Translations under genes and position numbers: made by a program
Shown here: positions 1-7,736 of the stretch, piece by piece
Position numbering within the stretch: the first letter of the stretch is position 1
How the letters are laid out: each line of letters starts with the position of its first letter
Notes under the pieces: model-generated
Databases searched by the model: none
The model's input: the letters and a program-made list of their open reading frames with translations, nothing else
What the model was told of the DNA's origin: nothing
Source: an uncultured Erysipelotrichaceae bacterium
GTDB taxonomy: Bacteria; Bacillota_I; Bacilli_A; RF39; UBA660
DNA length: 9,294 bases
Reading direction: 5' to 3'
Assembly: GCA_902782915.1 (NCBI GenBank)
Contig: CACZOV010000024.1
Coordinates: 1 to 9,294 of the forward strand

Positions 1-1061
1 ACAGGCGATATACTTGTTGGAATCATTGTAGATAATAATGCTTCATTTTGATCATAGGACTCTGGTTTAGTACTTATTGTTGTATTCACTGGCATTGTTG
101 TATTCCAATACTTAGTTGTATCAATTACTTCATTATAATCTACTAAAGTATCTAAGAAATCTTCATTTAACCACTGGTACATATATGATTTTGCACCTGT
201 ATCGGTTTTATAAAACCAGGTTTCTGTATCTGGGTAATTGTAAGAAATATTTGTTATATTATTATCAGTTACTAATTTCATTGAGCCATCATTATAAATT
301 GCTACTATTCTCCACATCTTGCCACTATACCAAACATAGTTAAAGTCTATACAAGTCTTTGTTCCTGATATATAAGTCATGGGATTTCCAAAGTCATCAG
401 TATCAGCAACAGTTGTTTTATTTGCACATGTACCTGTTTTAACAGCAGCCTCTAATACTTTCACATATCCTGGCAGATCTGCTTTTTGATATAGATCAAC
501 AGTAATAGATCCATAAAACTCTTTTCCTAAAGCATCATTTCCTGCATCTTCATCTATCCATACTTTTAAATAAATAGTTTTTCCTTCTCCTACTCCTAAA
601 TTATACCCTGTATAAATAATATCATTATTACTTGATAATATTTTAGGTGTTTGAAAAGTTGCTCCATCTTTAATAGCATATTTTATATGATCGTGATTTA
701 AAGTTGATGTTTTAGACTCATCATTAACAAGTTTTACATCATATTTCATAATATCAATTGTTCCACTATTAGTAAGTGTTAAAGAAATTATATTACTATT
801 ACTTTCTAAAGCATCCGCATCACTTGTTGGAAATTCACCTTCTAAATTTATTAAACCAGCTGTATTATTAATTGACATATTTAAATTACCAGTTGTAATT
901 GTTACTACTTCGTCAGTTTTATCAAAATTAGTAAGTAATGCATAACTTGATCCAACAAATAAGAATAATACAGCAAAAACAGAAACAATTAGTATTCTTT
1001 TTTGTTTTGTAATTAATTTATCTGTAAAAGATTCTTTTTTTATTAACATAGGTTCTTTCAT
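1..1061 (-). CDS. Putative secreted/surface protein with TasA/camelysin-like N-terminus (partial)
   Basis: The reading frame is open from an ATG at 1061 to the left edge: 353 full codons without a stop, with the C-terminus outside the window. AGGAG lies 7 bases before the ATG. Residues 1-22 are charged and lysine-rich. Residues 23-43 form a hydrophobic segment ending in VGSSYALL, followed by a short beta stretch with ITTGNLNMSI near 55-64. This resembles the export segment and first strands of SipW-processed TasA/camelysin-type proteins. Residues 50-190 look like a beta-rich domain. From about 235, CIDFNYVWYSGKMWRIV and DGSMKLV suggest a second domain, of a kind I recall from repetitive surface proteins of uncultured gut Firmicutes. 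C212 and C237 could form a disulfide. No signal peptidase gene or sorting motif is visible, though the C-terminus is missing. It is probably an exported or cell-surface protein. Family assignment rests on pattern memory only; function is unknown. Confidence 0.72.
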   Translation of the reverse strand, partial: MKEPMLIKKESFTDKLITKQKRILIVSVFAVLFLFVGSSYALLTNFDKTDEVVTITTGNLNMSINNTAGLINLEGEFPTSDADALESNSNIISLTLTNSGTIDIMKYDVKLVNDESKTSTLNHDHIKYAIKDGATFQTPKILSSNNDIIYTGYNLGVGEGKTIYLKVWIDEDAGNDALGKEFYGSITVDLYQKADLPGYVKVLEAAVKTGTCANKTTVADTDDFGNPMTYISGTKTCIDFNYVWYSGKMWRIVAIYNDGSMKLVTDNNITNISYNYPDTETWFYKTDTGAKSYMYQWLNEDFLDTLVDYNEVIDTTKYWNTTMPVNTTISTKPESYDQNEALLSTMIPTSISP

Positions 1062-1084
1062 ATCTATTCTCCTACTCTATAGAA

Positions 1085-1113
1085 ATTATATCTTATTTTT
1101 TTTTTAAATTCAA
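1085..1113 (-). promoter_or_regulatory. Sigma-A-type promoter of the surface-protein gene
   Basis: On the minus strand TTGAAT (1113-1108) and TATAAT (1090-1085) are separated by 17 bases, much of the spacer being an A-run. Transcription would start near 1078, leaving a leader of about 17 bases that holds the AGGAG site (1073-1069). It lies back to back with the plus-strand promoter at 1121-1149, with 7 bases between the two -35 boxes. Confidence 0.7.
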
Positions 1114-1120
1114 GATATTA

Positions 1121-1149
1121 TTGATTTTTTTTTATTATGCTGATATAAT
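1121..1149 (+). promoter_or_regulatory. Extended -10 promoter of the small membrane-protein gene
   Basis: TTGATT (1121-1126) and TATAAT (1144-1149) are 17 bases apart, and TG at 1141-1142 gives a perfect TGnTATAAT extended -10. The start point should be near 1156. A possible TTG start codon in frame with the downstream gene falls exactly on the -35 box, so it cannot be in the transcript; this supports the later ATG at 1175. Confidence 0.75.
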
Positions 1150-1162
1150 ATATGTCAAATTT

Positions 1163-1170
1163 AGGGGGAA
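1163..1170 (+). promoter_or_regulatory. Shine-Dalgarno site that decides the start at 1175
   Basis: The purine run AGGGGGAA sits 4 bases before the ATG at 1175 and about 7 bases after the predicted transcription start. It picks this ATG over the in-frame TTG at 1121, which lies upstream of the predicted transcript. Confidence 0.75.
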
Positions 1171-1174
1171 TTAT

Positions 1175-1723
1175 ATGTTAACTTTATTTCACAATGATCT
1201 TGAAATACTTTTATCTATTTTAATTATTTCTATTTTAATAGTTTTTATGTACGATCTATTTAAAAATCATGGTAAATTATATTTTACTATTTTAAAAATG
1301 AAAGTAAATGTTCAAAATAAAAATAATTGGTCTAATGAAACTACTAAAACAAATGAAAATACTAAAGGTGTTGAAATAGATTTTAAAATGGAACTATATA
1401 ATTATAAAAAGAATTATAATAGTATTTATAATATTAAATTACAAAAGAAAAAGAAAAGGAAATTTAAATATGAAGAAGTTGAAAATCCTTATTTAAATTT
1501 AAAAGATACTGTAAAAAGTTCATCTGGTACAAATACTTATGAAAAACTTAAATATATTAATTTACTTCCATTTGAAGTAAAACAATATTCTATTATTATA
1601 AAACTTACTAAAGAAGAATTTGAAAATCTTCATTATGAACCAATTTATATTACTTATAAAACAAAAAGACATTGGAAGAGAATTAAAATAAATAAATATT
1701 TAAGAAGAAAGAAAAAACCTTAA
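1175..1723 (+). CDS. Small lysine-rich single-span membrane protein, unknown function
   Basis: The product is 182 residues and I do not recognise a named family. A hydrophobic span at about residues 10-27 is preceded by acidic residues (D8, E10) and followed by basic ones (K30, H32, K34). By the positive-inside rule this suggests N-terminus out and C-terminus in. Residues 35-165 alternate hydrophobic and polar residues like a beta-sandwich (EIDFKMELYNY, LLPFEVKQYSIIIKL), interrupted by the lysine cluster KKKKRK at 91-96. The last 20 residues are very basic (KRHWKRIKI, LRRKKKP), which would suit contact with phospholipid or nucleic acid. The ATG at 1175 is supported by a good ribosome site and by the promoter position. 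The gene is monocistronic, with its own promoter and a strong terminator, and is divergent from the surface-protein gene. That it is a real gene is likely; its role is not known. Confidence 0.7.
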   Translation: MLTLFHNDLEILLSILIISILIVFMYDLFKNHGKLYFTILKMKVNVQNKNNWSNETTKTNENTKGVEIDFKMELYNYKKNYNSIYNIKLQKKKKRKFKYEEVENPYLNLKDTVKSSSGTNTYEKLKYINLLPFEVKQYSIIIKLTKEEFENLHYEPIYITYKTKRHWKRIKINKYLRRKKKP

Positions 1724-1741
1724 TGTAAAATTATGTCAAGT

Positions 1742-1770
1742 AAAAAATCTTGTTTTCAAGATTTTTTTAT
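1742..1770 (+). terminator. Intrinsic terminator after the small membrane-protein gene
   Basis: Bases 1742-1752 and 1757-1767 form a perfect 11-pair stem around a TTTT loop, with a seven-T run at 1762-1768, 18 bases past the stop codon. The other arm starts with six A, so it could also work in the opposite direction. The rest of the gap up to 1857 is AT-rich with nothing else recognisable. Confidence 0.85.
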
Positions 1771-1856
1771 TTTAATTTTAAAAATTATATTAAGTAATTA
1801 TTCTTAATTGATTTATTTTTTTATAAAAAATAATAATTTAATGAAATTTTAAAAAC

Positions 1857-1886
1857 TTGTCTTTTTTGATAATTAATTGCTATATT
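1857..1886 (+). promoter_or_regulatory. Extended -10 promoter of the Rpn-like gene
   Basis: TTGTCT (1857-1862, four of six consensus bases) and TATATT (1881-1886, five of six) are 18 bases apart, with TG at 1878-1879 giving an extended -10. Start would be near 1893, leaving a leader of about 45 bases that ends in AAAGGAGG. I see no stable structure in the leader. Confidence 0.6.
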
Positions 1887-1937
1887 AGGTATGTTTTTTT
1901 GAACAAATAAATTTATAAAAAAACAGAAAGGAGGTTT

Positions 1938-2855
1938 ATGGCAGTAAAAAAAGAAAACAAAATATATCATTTAATGAGTGATGAAGTCGCAAGACATTTA
2001 TTTAAAAATAGCCCGGTTGCTAAAGAATTAACAGCTTATCTTGTAAGTGGTGTTTTAGGTATAGATTATGAATATATTATTAATAATATTCACCTAACAA
2101 CTGAAGAGGTAGCATTTTCAATATTAAATAAAGATAGTAGAGCTGATGTAATGTTAGAATCAAATACTTTTTTAGTTGATATTGAAATCTGTTATACTAA
2201 GGGAACTACTAGACAAAGACAAATGGATACTTATATATATGAAGTTTATTTATCACAAGTCTTTAAAAATAATGATCTACGCAATATGAAAAAAGTCATT
2301 CAGATAATGATCGAAAATTATGATTATTTTCATAAAGGGGAACTTAGTTATGAAGTTTTATTCATGGAAAAAAACTTACATTTAGTTGAAGATGATAATG
2401 TTAGAAAATTTCATTTAAATGTTGCATCTCTAGAAAATATAGACTATAATAGTATCAGAAATGAGGAAAATGTTTTCAAGAAAATACTTTATATGTTTGT
2501 ATGTCCTGAAGTAGATCTTGATAAAGCATTTAAAGGAGATAGTTTTATGGAAAAAGTTATCGAAACTGGCCAGAAAATAGCTGGGAAACTTAATATACCA
2601 CTTTATCTTTCTGAAGAAGAAATTGTAAAAAGAGATATGATTGAAGCTCATGATAACGGATATACTCTAGGAAAAACTGAAGGAAAAGCTGAAGGCTTAA
2701 TTGAAGGTTCCTTAAAAGCTAAACATGAAGCAGTTATCAACATGCATCATAATTCAATGAATCCAGAATTAATCGCAAAGTGTATTAATTTACCTATTAA
2801 TGATGTTTTAAGTATTATTAATAATAATGATCTAAAAGATGTTAGCCAAAACTAA
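1938..2855 (+). CDS. Rpn-family / PD-(D/E)XK nuclease family putative transposase
   Basis: This 305-residue protein has the build of the Rpn/PDDEXK_2 family, which is often annotated as a transposase; studied Rpn proteins are DNA endonucleases that promote RecA-independent recombination. The N-terminus (DEVARHLFKN, then GVLGIDYEYI) leads to the nuclease core: D70 in SRADVML and E83 in VDIEICY, followed by RQRQMDTYIYEVYLSQV, matching the family's R...Y helix. The third active-site position is C85, where Q or K is usual. The C-terminus has the typical EG-repeat helix (GKTEGKAEGLIEGS, about 245-258) and a helix-turn-helix-like end (ELIAKCINLPINDVLSII). Length is normal for the family. AAAGGAGG lies only 3 bases before the ATG; an in-frame ATG at 1974 has no comparable site. 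No terminal inverted repeats or target duplications flank it, so it does not look like an insertion sequence. Family is fairly sure; activity is uncertain. Confidence 0.83.
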   Translation: MAVKKENKIYHLMSDEVARHLFKNSPVAKELTAYLVSGVLGIDYEYIINNIHLTTEEVAFSILNKDSRADVMLESNTFLVDIEICYTKGTTRQRQMDTYIYEVYLSQVFKNNDLRNMKKVIQIMIENYDYFHKGELSYEVLFMEKNLHLVEDDNVRKFHLNVASLENIDYNSIRNEENVFKKILYMFVCPEVDLDKAFKGDSFMEKVIETGQKIAGKLNIPLYLSEEEIVKRDMIEAHDNGYTLGKTEGKAEGLIEGSLKAKHEAVINMHHNSMNPELIAKCINLPINDVLSIINNNDLKDVSQN

Positions 2856-2863
2856 CATCTTTT
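2834..2863. terminator. Shared hairpin terminator between convergent genes
   Basis: Bases 2834-2845 and 2852-2863 form a perfect 12-pair stem (AAAAGATGTTAG against its complement) with a 6-base loop. The stem contains the whole stop codon of the Rpn-like gene (2853-2855) and two of the three bases of the nrdG stop (2862-2864). Each strand ends its stem in TTTT, followed by only moderately U-rich sequence, so it probably serves both directions with moderate efficiency. Confidence 0.7.
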
Positions 2864-3365
2864 ATTCATATACCTCTTCTTGATATAAAACTATTTTTCC
2901 ATTTTTTAAAGATTTTTTTACATCAATTACTCTTTGATTTTTTGATCCCTTCCATTTTAAAGTTGGATCTGATTCACTTTCTATAAATTGGCCATCTACT
3001 AGTACATCTATATATTTAAATATTTCTTTATCTTTAATATCTGAAAAATTATATCCAGTCCAAGACCATATTGTTTTATCTTGAAACTTTTCTTTAAATT
3101 TTTTAGCAAGTTTAGTTGATCCTTCTATATTTTTAGGATGCATTGGCTCTCCTCCAAGCATTGATAGTCCTTTAATATAAGGCTTATTTGCAAGTTCAAG
3201 AATATGATCAATTACTAGATCATTAAATTCTAATCCGTTCGAAAAATCCCATGTTTCTGGATTAAAACAACCTTTACAGTGAAAAGCACATCCTTGAAAG
3301 AATATAGAGACTCTTACACCTGGACCATTTGCTATATCCATCTTGCGAATTCTATTATATTTCAT
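2862..3365 (-). CDS. nrdG: Anaerobic ribonucleoside-triphosphate reductase activating protein
   Basis: NrdG is a radical-SAM enzyme that uses a [4Fe-4S] cluster and S-adenosylmethionine to put the glycyl radical on NrdD under anaerobic conditions. The 167-residue product has the cluster motif C26-x3-C30-x2-C33 within QGCAFHCKGCFN, the family's N-terminal DIANGPGVRVSIFFQG, and the SAM-binding GGE at 71-73 (LGGEPMHP). WSWTGYNF near the middle and DVLVDGQF are also characteristic. Length is normal. It lies directly downstream of nrdD: the nrdD stop, one base, then this ATG. Its ribosome site (AAAGAGGA) is inside the last codons of nrdD, so translation is probably coupled. Its 3' end shares a hairpin with the convergent Rpn-like gene. 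No key residue is missing. Confidence 0.97.
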   Translation of the reverse strand: MKYNRIRKMDIANGPGVRVSIFFQGCAFHCKGCFNPETWDFSNGLEFNDLVIDHILELANKPYIKGLSMLGGEPMHPKNIEGSTKLAKKFKEKFQDKTIWSWTGYNFSDIKDKEIFKYIDVLVDGQFIESESDPTLKWKGSKNQRVIDVKKSLKNGKIVLYQEEVYE

Positions 3366-3366
3366 T

Positions 3367-5559
3367 TTAATCCTCTTTATTGTCTAAATGTATTACTCTT
3401 TCCTTAATTTCTTGAGTTCTTCCTTTGTTCCAAAAATTAGTTCCAATATAACCACACGTACGACGGGCAACATTTAATAAACCATGATCTCTATTACCAC
3501 AGTTTGGACAATACCATTCAAGTTTATCATCTATTAAAATTTCTCCTGTATAGCCACACTTCATGCAATAATCACTTTTAGTATTGAGTTCAGCATACAT
3601 AATATTATCATATATAAATTTAATAACTTCCATAACACTATCTAAGTTATTTTCAAGATTAGGTGTTTCAATATAACTAATAGCACCTCCTGGTGATAAT
3701 CTTTGAAATTCACTTTCAAGAGTAAGTTTTGTAAATGCATCTATTTCTTCAAAGACTGGAACATGATAACTATTAGTAATGTAATCGCGATCAGTTATTC
3801 CTTTTATTACTCCAAATCTTTCTTTTAATCCTTTAGCAAATTTATAAGTTGTTGATTCAATTGGAGTTCCATAAACAGAATAATCCAAATCTTCTTCTGC
3901 TTTCCATTTTTTACATGCATCATTCATGTATTCCATAACTTTTAAACCAAATTCTTTTCCTTTGCCATTATCTGTATGAGAATGCCCTGTCATATATTTA
4001 ACACATTCATAAAGCCCAGCATAACCAAGTGAAATTGTTGAATAGCCATGGTGAAGTAGTTCATGGATTGATTCACCCTTTTCAAGACGAGCAAGTGCTC
4101 CATGTTGCCATAGAATTGGTGCTACATCACTTGTTGCATGACTTAATCTTTCATGTCTTAATTGAAGTGCTCGATGGCATAAATCTAATCTTTCATCAAA
4201 TATTTTCCAAAACAGATCCATATCACGTCCTGAAGATAATGCTATATCAGGTAAATTAAGAGTTACTACTCCTTGATTAAATCTACCATAGTATTTTCCT
4301 TTTCCTTCAACATAGTTTTTAGCTTTAGCAATATTACCTAAAGAAATTGATCTATCTGGAGTTAAGAAACTACGACATCCCATGCAAGGATAACATTCGC
4401 CTTCTCCATATTCATTCTTTTTAAGTTCAAGCATAACTTTTTCTGATATATAATCAGGTACCATTCTTTTAGCAGTACAACGAGCTGCAAGTTTTGTTAA
4501 ATAATAATATTTTCCTTTAGGATTAATATTATCTTCTTCTAAAACATATAAAAGTTTAGGAAATGCAGGTGTTATATAAACTCCACTTTCATTCTTCATT
4601 CCAAGAATTCTTTGTTTTAATACTTCTTCAATAATCAAAGCAAGTTCTTCTTTATATTCTTCGGTTTCTCCTAAATACATAGCAACAGATAAGAATGGAG
4701 CTTGACCATTAGTTGTTGTCATTGAATTAATTTGATATTGAAATGTTTGAACTCCATCAACTATTTCTTTTTTTAAATCCTCTGAAACAAATTTTTCAAT
4801 TTGAGCCTTAGTTAGTTTTCTTTCTTTATATTTTTTTTCATAAAATTCACGTGATGATCTTACAAAAGGTGCTAAATGAGTAAGAGTTATTGTTGCCCCT
4901 CCATATTGACTAGATGTAACAGCTGTAATTAATTGAGTTGCAATTGTCATAGCCGTTAAAAATCTATGTGGTTTTTCAATCATTACTCCATTCATATTAG
5001 TTCCATTTTGAAGCATATCATCAAGGTTAATAAGATCACAATTATGAAGTGCATTTTGAGCAAAGTAATCAGCATCATGAAAATGAATTATTCCAGCATC
5101 ATGTGCCTTTACAATATCTTCTGGAAGTAAAAACCTTCTTGTAATATCTGTACTAGTTATTCCTGCAAGATAATCTCTTTGAGTTGTAACAACTCTAGCA
5201 TTTTTATTTGAATTTTCTGTATTCCAATATTCATTTTCACCATCAATTAATTCTTTAATAGATTTATCTGTTGTATTACTACGACGAACTAATTCTCTAT
5301 TATAACGATATGTAATATATTCTTTAGCAAGTTTATATTTTCCTAAAGTCATTAAACGCATTTCTATTATATCTTGAATATCTTCAACTAATATTCTTTT
5401 TTTATGAAGATTCATTATATATTTAACAATATTTTTTATTTGAATATCACTAACACGATCTTCTTCATTTACATCATTATTTGCTTTTAATATAGCATTT
5501 TCTATTTTTTCAGGACAAAAATCTTCTACATTTATCCCATCTCTTTTTACTACTTTCAT
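3367..5559 (-). CDS. nrdD: Anaerobic (class III) ribonucleoside-triphosphate reductase
   Basis: This enzyme reduces ribonucleoside triphosphates to deoxynucleotides without oxygen, using a glycyl radical. The 730 residues are full length. Residues 1-95 form an ATP-cone allosteric domain (VVKRDG, FCPEKIENAI). The catalytic barrel follows, with HFHDADYFAQNALHNCDL around C174 and GECYPCMGCRS with C389, C392 and C395; the MGC cysteine is a candidate thiyl-radical residue. The C-terminus has the zinc site C665-x2-C668 and C684-x2-C687, then RRTCGYIG with the glycyl-radical G703. All expected motifs are present and there is no intein or frameshift. GGAGG stands 6 bases before the ATG. It is the first gene of a two-gene operon with nrdG. 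It is the only ribonucleotide reductase visible here and implies growth without oxygen. Regulation may involve the palindrome at 5614-5629; I saw no NrdR box pair in the upstream gap. Confidence 0.98.
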   Translation of the reverse strand: MKVVKRDGINVEDFCPEKIENAILKANNDVNEEDRVSDIQIKNIVKYIMNLHKKRILVEDIQDIIEMRLMTLGKYKLAKEYITYRYNRELVRRSNTTDKSIKELIDGENEYWNTENSNKNARVVTTQRDYLAGITSTDITRRFLLPEDIVKAHDAGIIHFHDADYFAQNALHNCDLINLDDMLQNGTNMNGVMIEKPHRFLTAMTIATQLITAVTSSQYGGATITLTHLAPFVRSSREFYEKKYKERKLTKAQIEKFVSEDLKKEIVDGVQTFQYQINSMTTTNGQAPFLSVAMYLGETEEYKEELALIIEEVLKQRILGMKNESGVYITPAFPKLLYVLEEDNINPKGKYYYLTKLAARCTAKRMVPDYISEKVMLELKKNEYGEGECYPCMGCRSFLTPDRSISLGNIAKAKNYVEGKGKYYGRFNQGVVTLNLPDIALSSGRDMDLFWKIFDERLDLCHRALQLRHERLSHATSDVAPILWQHGALARLEKGESIHELLHHGYSTISLGYAGLYECVKYMTGHSHTDNGKGKEFGLKVMEYMNDACKKWKAEEDLDYSVYGTPIESTTYKFAKGLKERFGVIKGITDRDYITNSYHVPVFEEIDAFTKLTLESEFQRLSPGGAISYIETPNLENNLDSVMEVIKFIYDNIMYAELNTKSDYCMKCGYTGEILIDDKLEWYCPNCGNRDHGLLNVARRTCGYIGTNFWNKGRTQEIKERVIHLDNKED

Positions 5560-5586
5560 AATTCCTCCATATTTTTTGATAAAACA

Positions 5587-5595
5587 AATATACCA
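5587..5595 (-). promoter_or_regulatory. Extended -10 element of the nrdD-nrdG operon
   Basis: On the minus strand TGGTATATT (5595-5587) is an extended -10 with five of six consensus bases. No good -35 hexamer stands 16-18 bases upstream, where the sequence is a T-run. That suggests a promoter relying on TGn or on an activator. Start would be near 5580, with a leader of about 20 bases holding GGAGG. Confidence 0.5.
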
Positions 5596-5600
5596 TTTCT

Positions 5601-5633
5601 AAAAAAAAGAAAATGTTGCATTTGCAACATTTT
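5601..5633 (-). terminator. Hairpin with T-run: terminator of purA-cyclophilin operon, possibly also an nrdD operator
   Basis: Bases 5610-5619 and 5624-5633 form a perfect 10-pair stem with a 4-base loop. On the minus strand it is followed by TTTTCTTTTTTTT, the form of an intrinsic terminator. It would end the operon whose last gene stops at 5756, about 120 bases upstream. The core TGTTGCA-TT-TGCAACA is also a perfect palindrome just upstream of the nrdD promoter, so a second role as a protein-binding site is possible. The rest of the 5560-5755 gap is AT-rich with nothing else I recognise. Confidence 0.7.
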
Positions 5634-5755
5634 TACAAATTGTTTTTTATTCCCTTTATTTATCCAGAAAAACATTTTTTTATTTTACAAAGTTATACAA
5701 AATTAATTTTTATTTTTCAAAAAAGATGTTTTAATAATACATATTTTGTTTATAT

Positions 5756-7655
<1,900 letters not shown>

Positions 7656-7660
7656 TAGTT

Positions 7661-7689
7661 ATTATATAAAATATTTTTAAATTAATCAA
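7661..7689 (-). promoter_or_regulatory. Sigma-A-type promoter of purA
   Basis: On the minus strand TTGATT (7689-7684) and a perfect TATAAT (7666-7661) are 17 bases apart. Start would be near 7654, giving a leader of about 25 bases to the ATG at 7629. It follows closely after the terminator of the upstream gene. Confidence 0.8.
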
Positions 7690-7704
7690 TTATCTATACA
7701 TTAG

Positions 7705-7736
7705 AAAAACTGCTATGTTTTTTCATAACAGTTTTT
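7705..7736 (-). terminator. Intrinsic terminator of the HerA-like ATPase gene
   Basis: Bases 7705-7717 and 7724-7736 pair over 13 positions with one C-A mismatch and a 6-base loop. The minus-strand transcript ends the stem in TTTTT followed by CTAATG. The stem begins inside the stop codon of the gene (7735-7737), so termination is immediate and insulates purA from upstream transcription. Confidence 0.75.

Noticed and set aside
116..343. Plus-strand open frame of 75 codons
   Set aside because: It lies antisense within the surface-protein gene and has no ribosome site; its Tyr/Leu-rich composition is what the complement of Asn/Ile/Lys codons gives.
1121..1174. Upstream TTG start that would lengthen the small membrane protein by 18 residues
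   Set aside because: The TTG is the predicted -35 box and the added codons overlap the -10, so they would not be transcribed; ATG 1175 has a proper ribosome site.
1724..1937. Transposon end or small RNA before the Rpn-like gene
   Set aside because: Apart from the terminator and promoter the stretch is AT-rich; no inverted repeat pairs with the downstream side of the gene and no target duplication was seen.
2430..2651. Minus-strand open frame of 73 codons
   Set aside because: It is antisense to the well-supported Rpn-like gene and has no start signals.
4029..4259. Plus-strand open frame of 76 codons
   Set aside because: It is antisense to the strongly conserved middle of nrdD.
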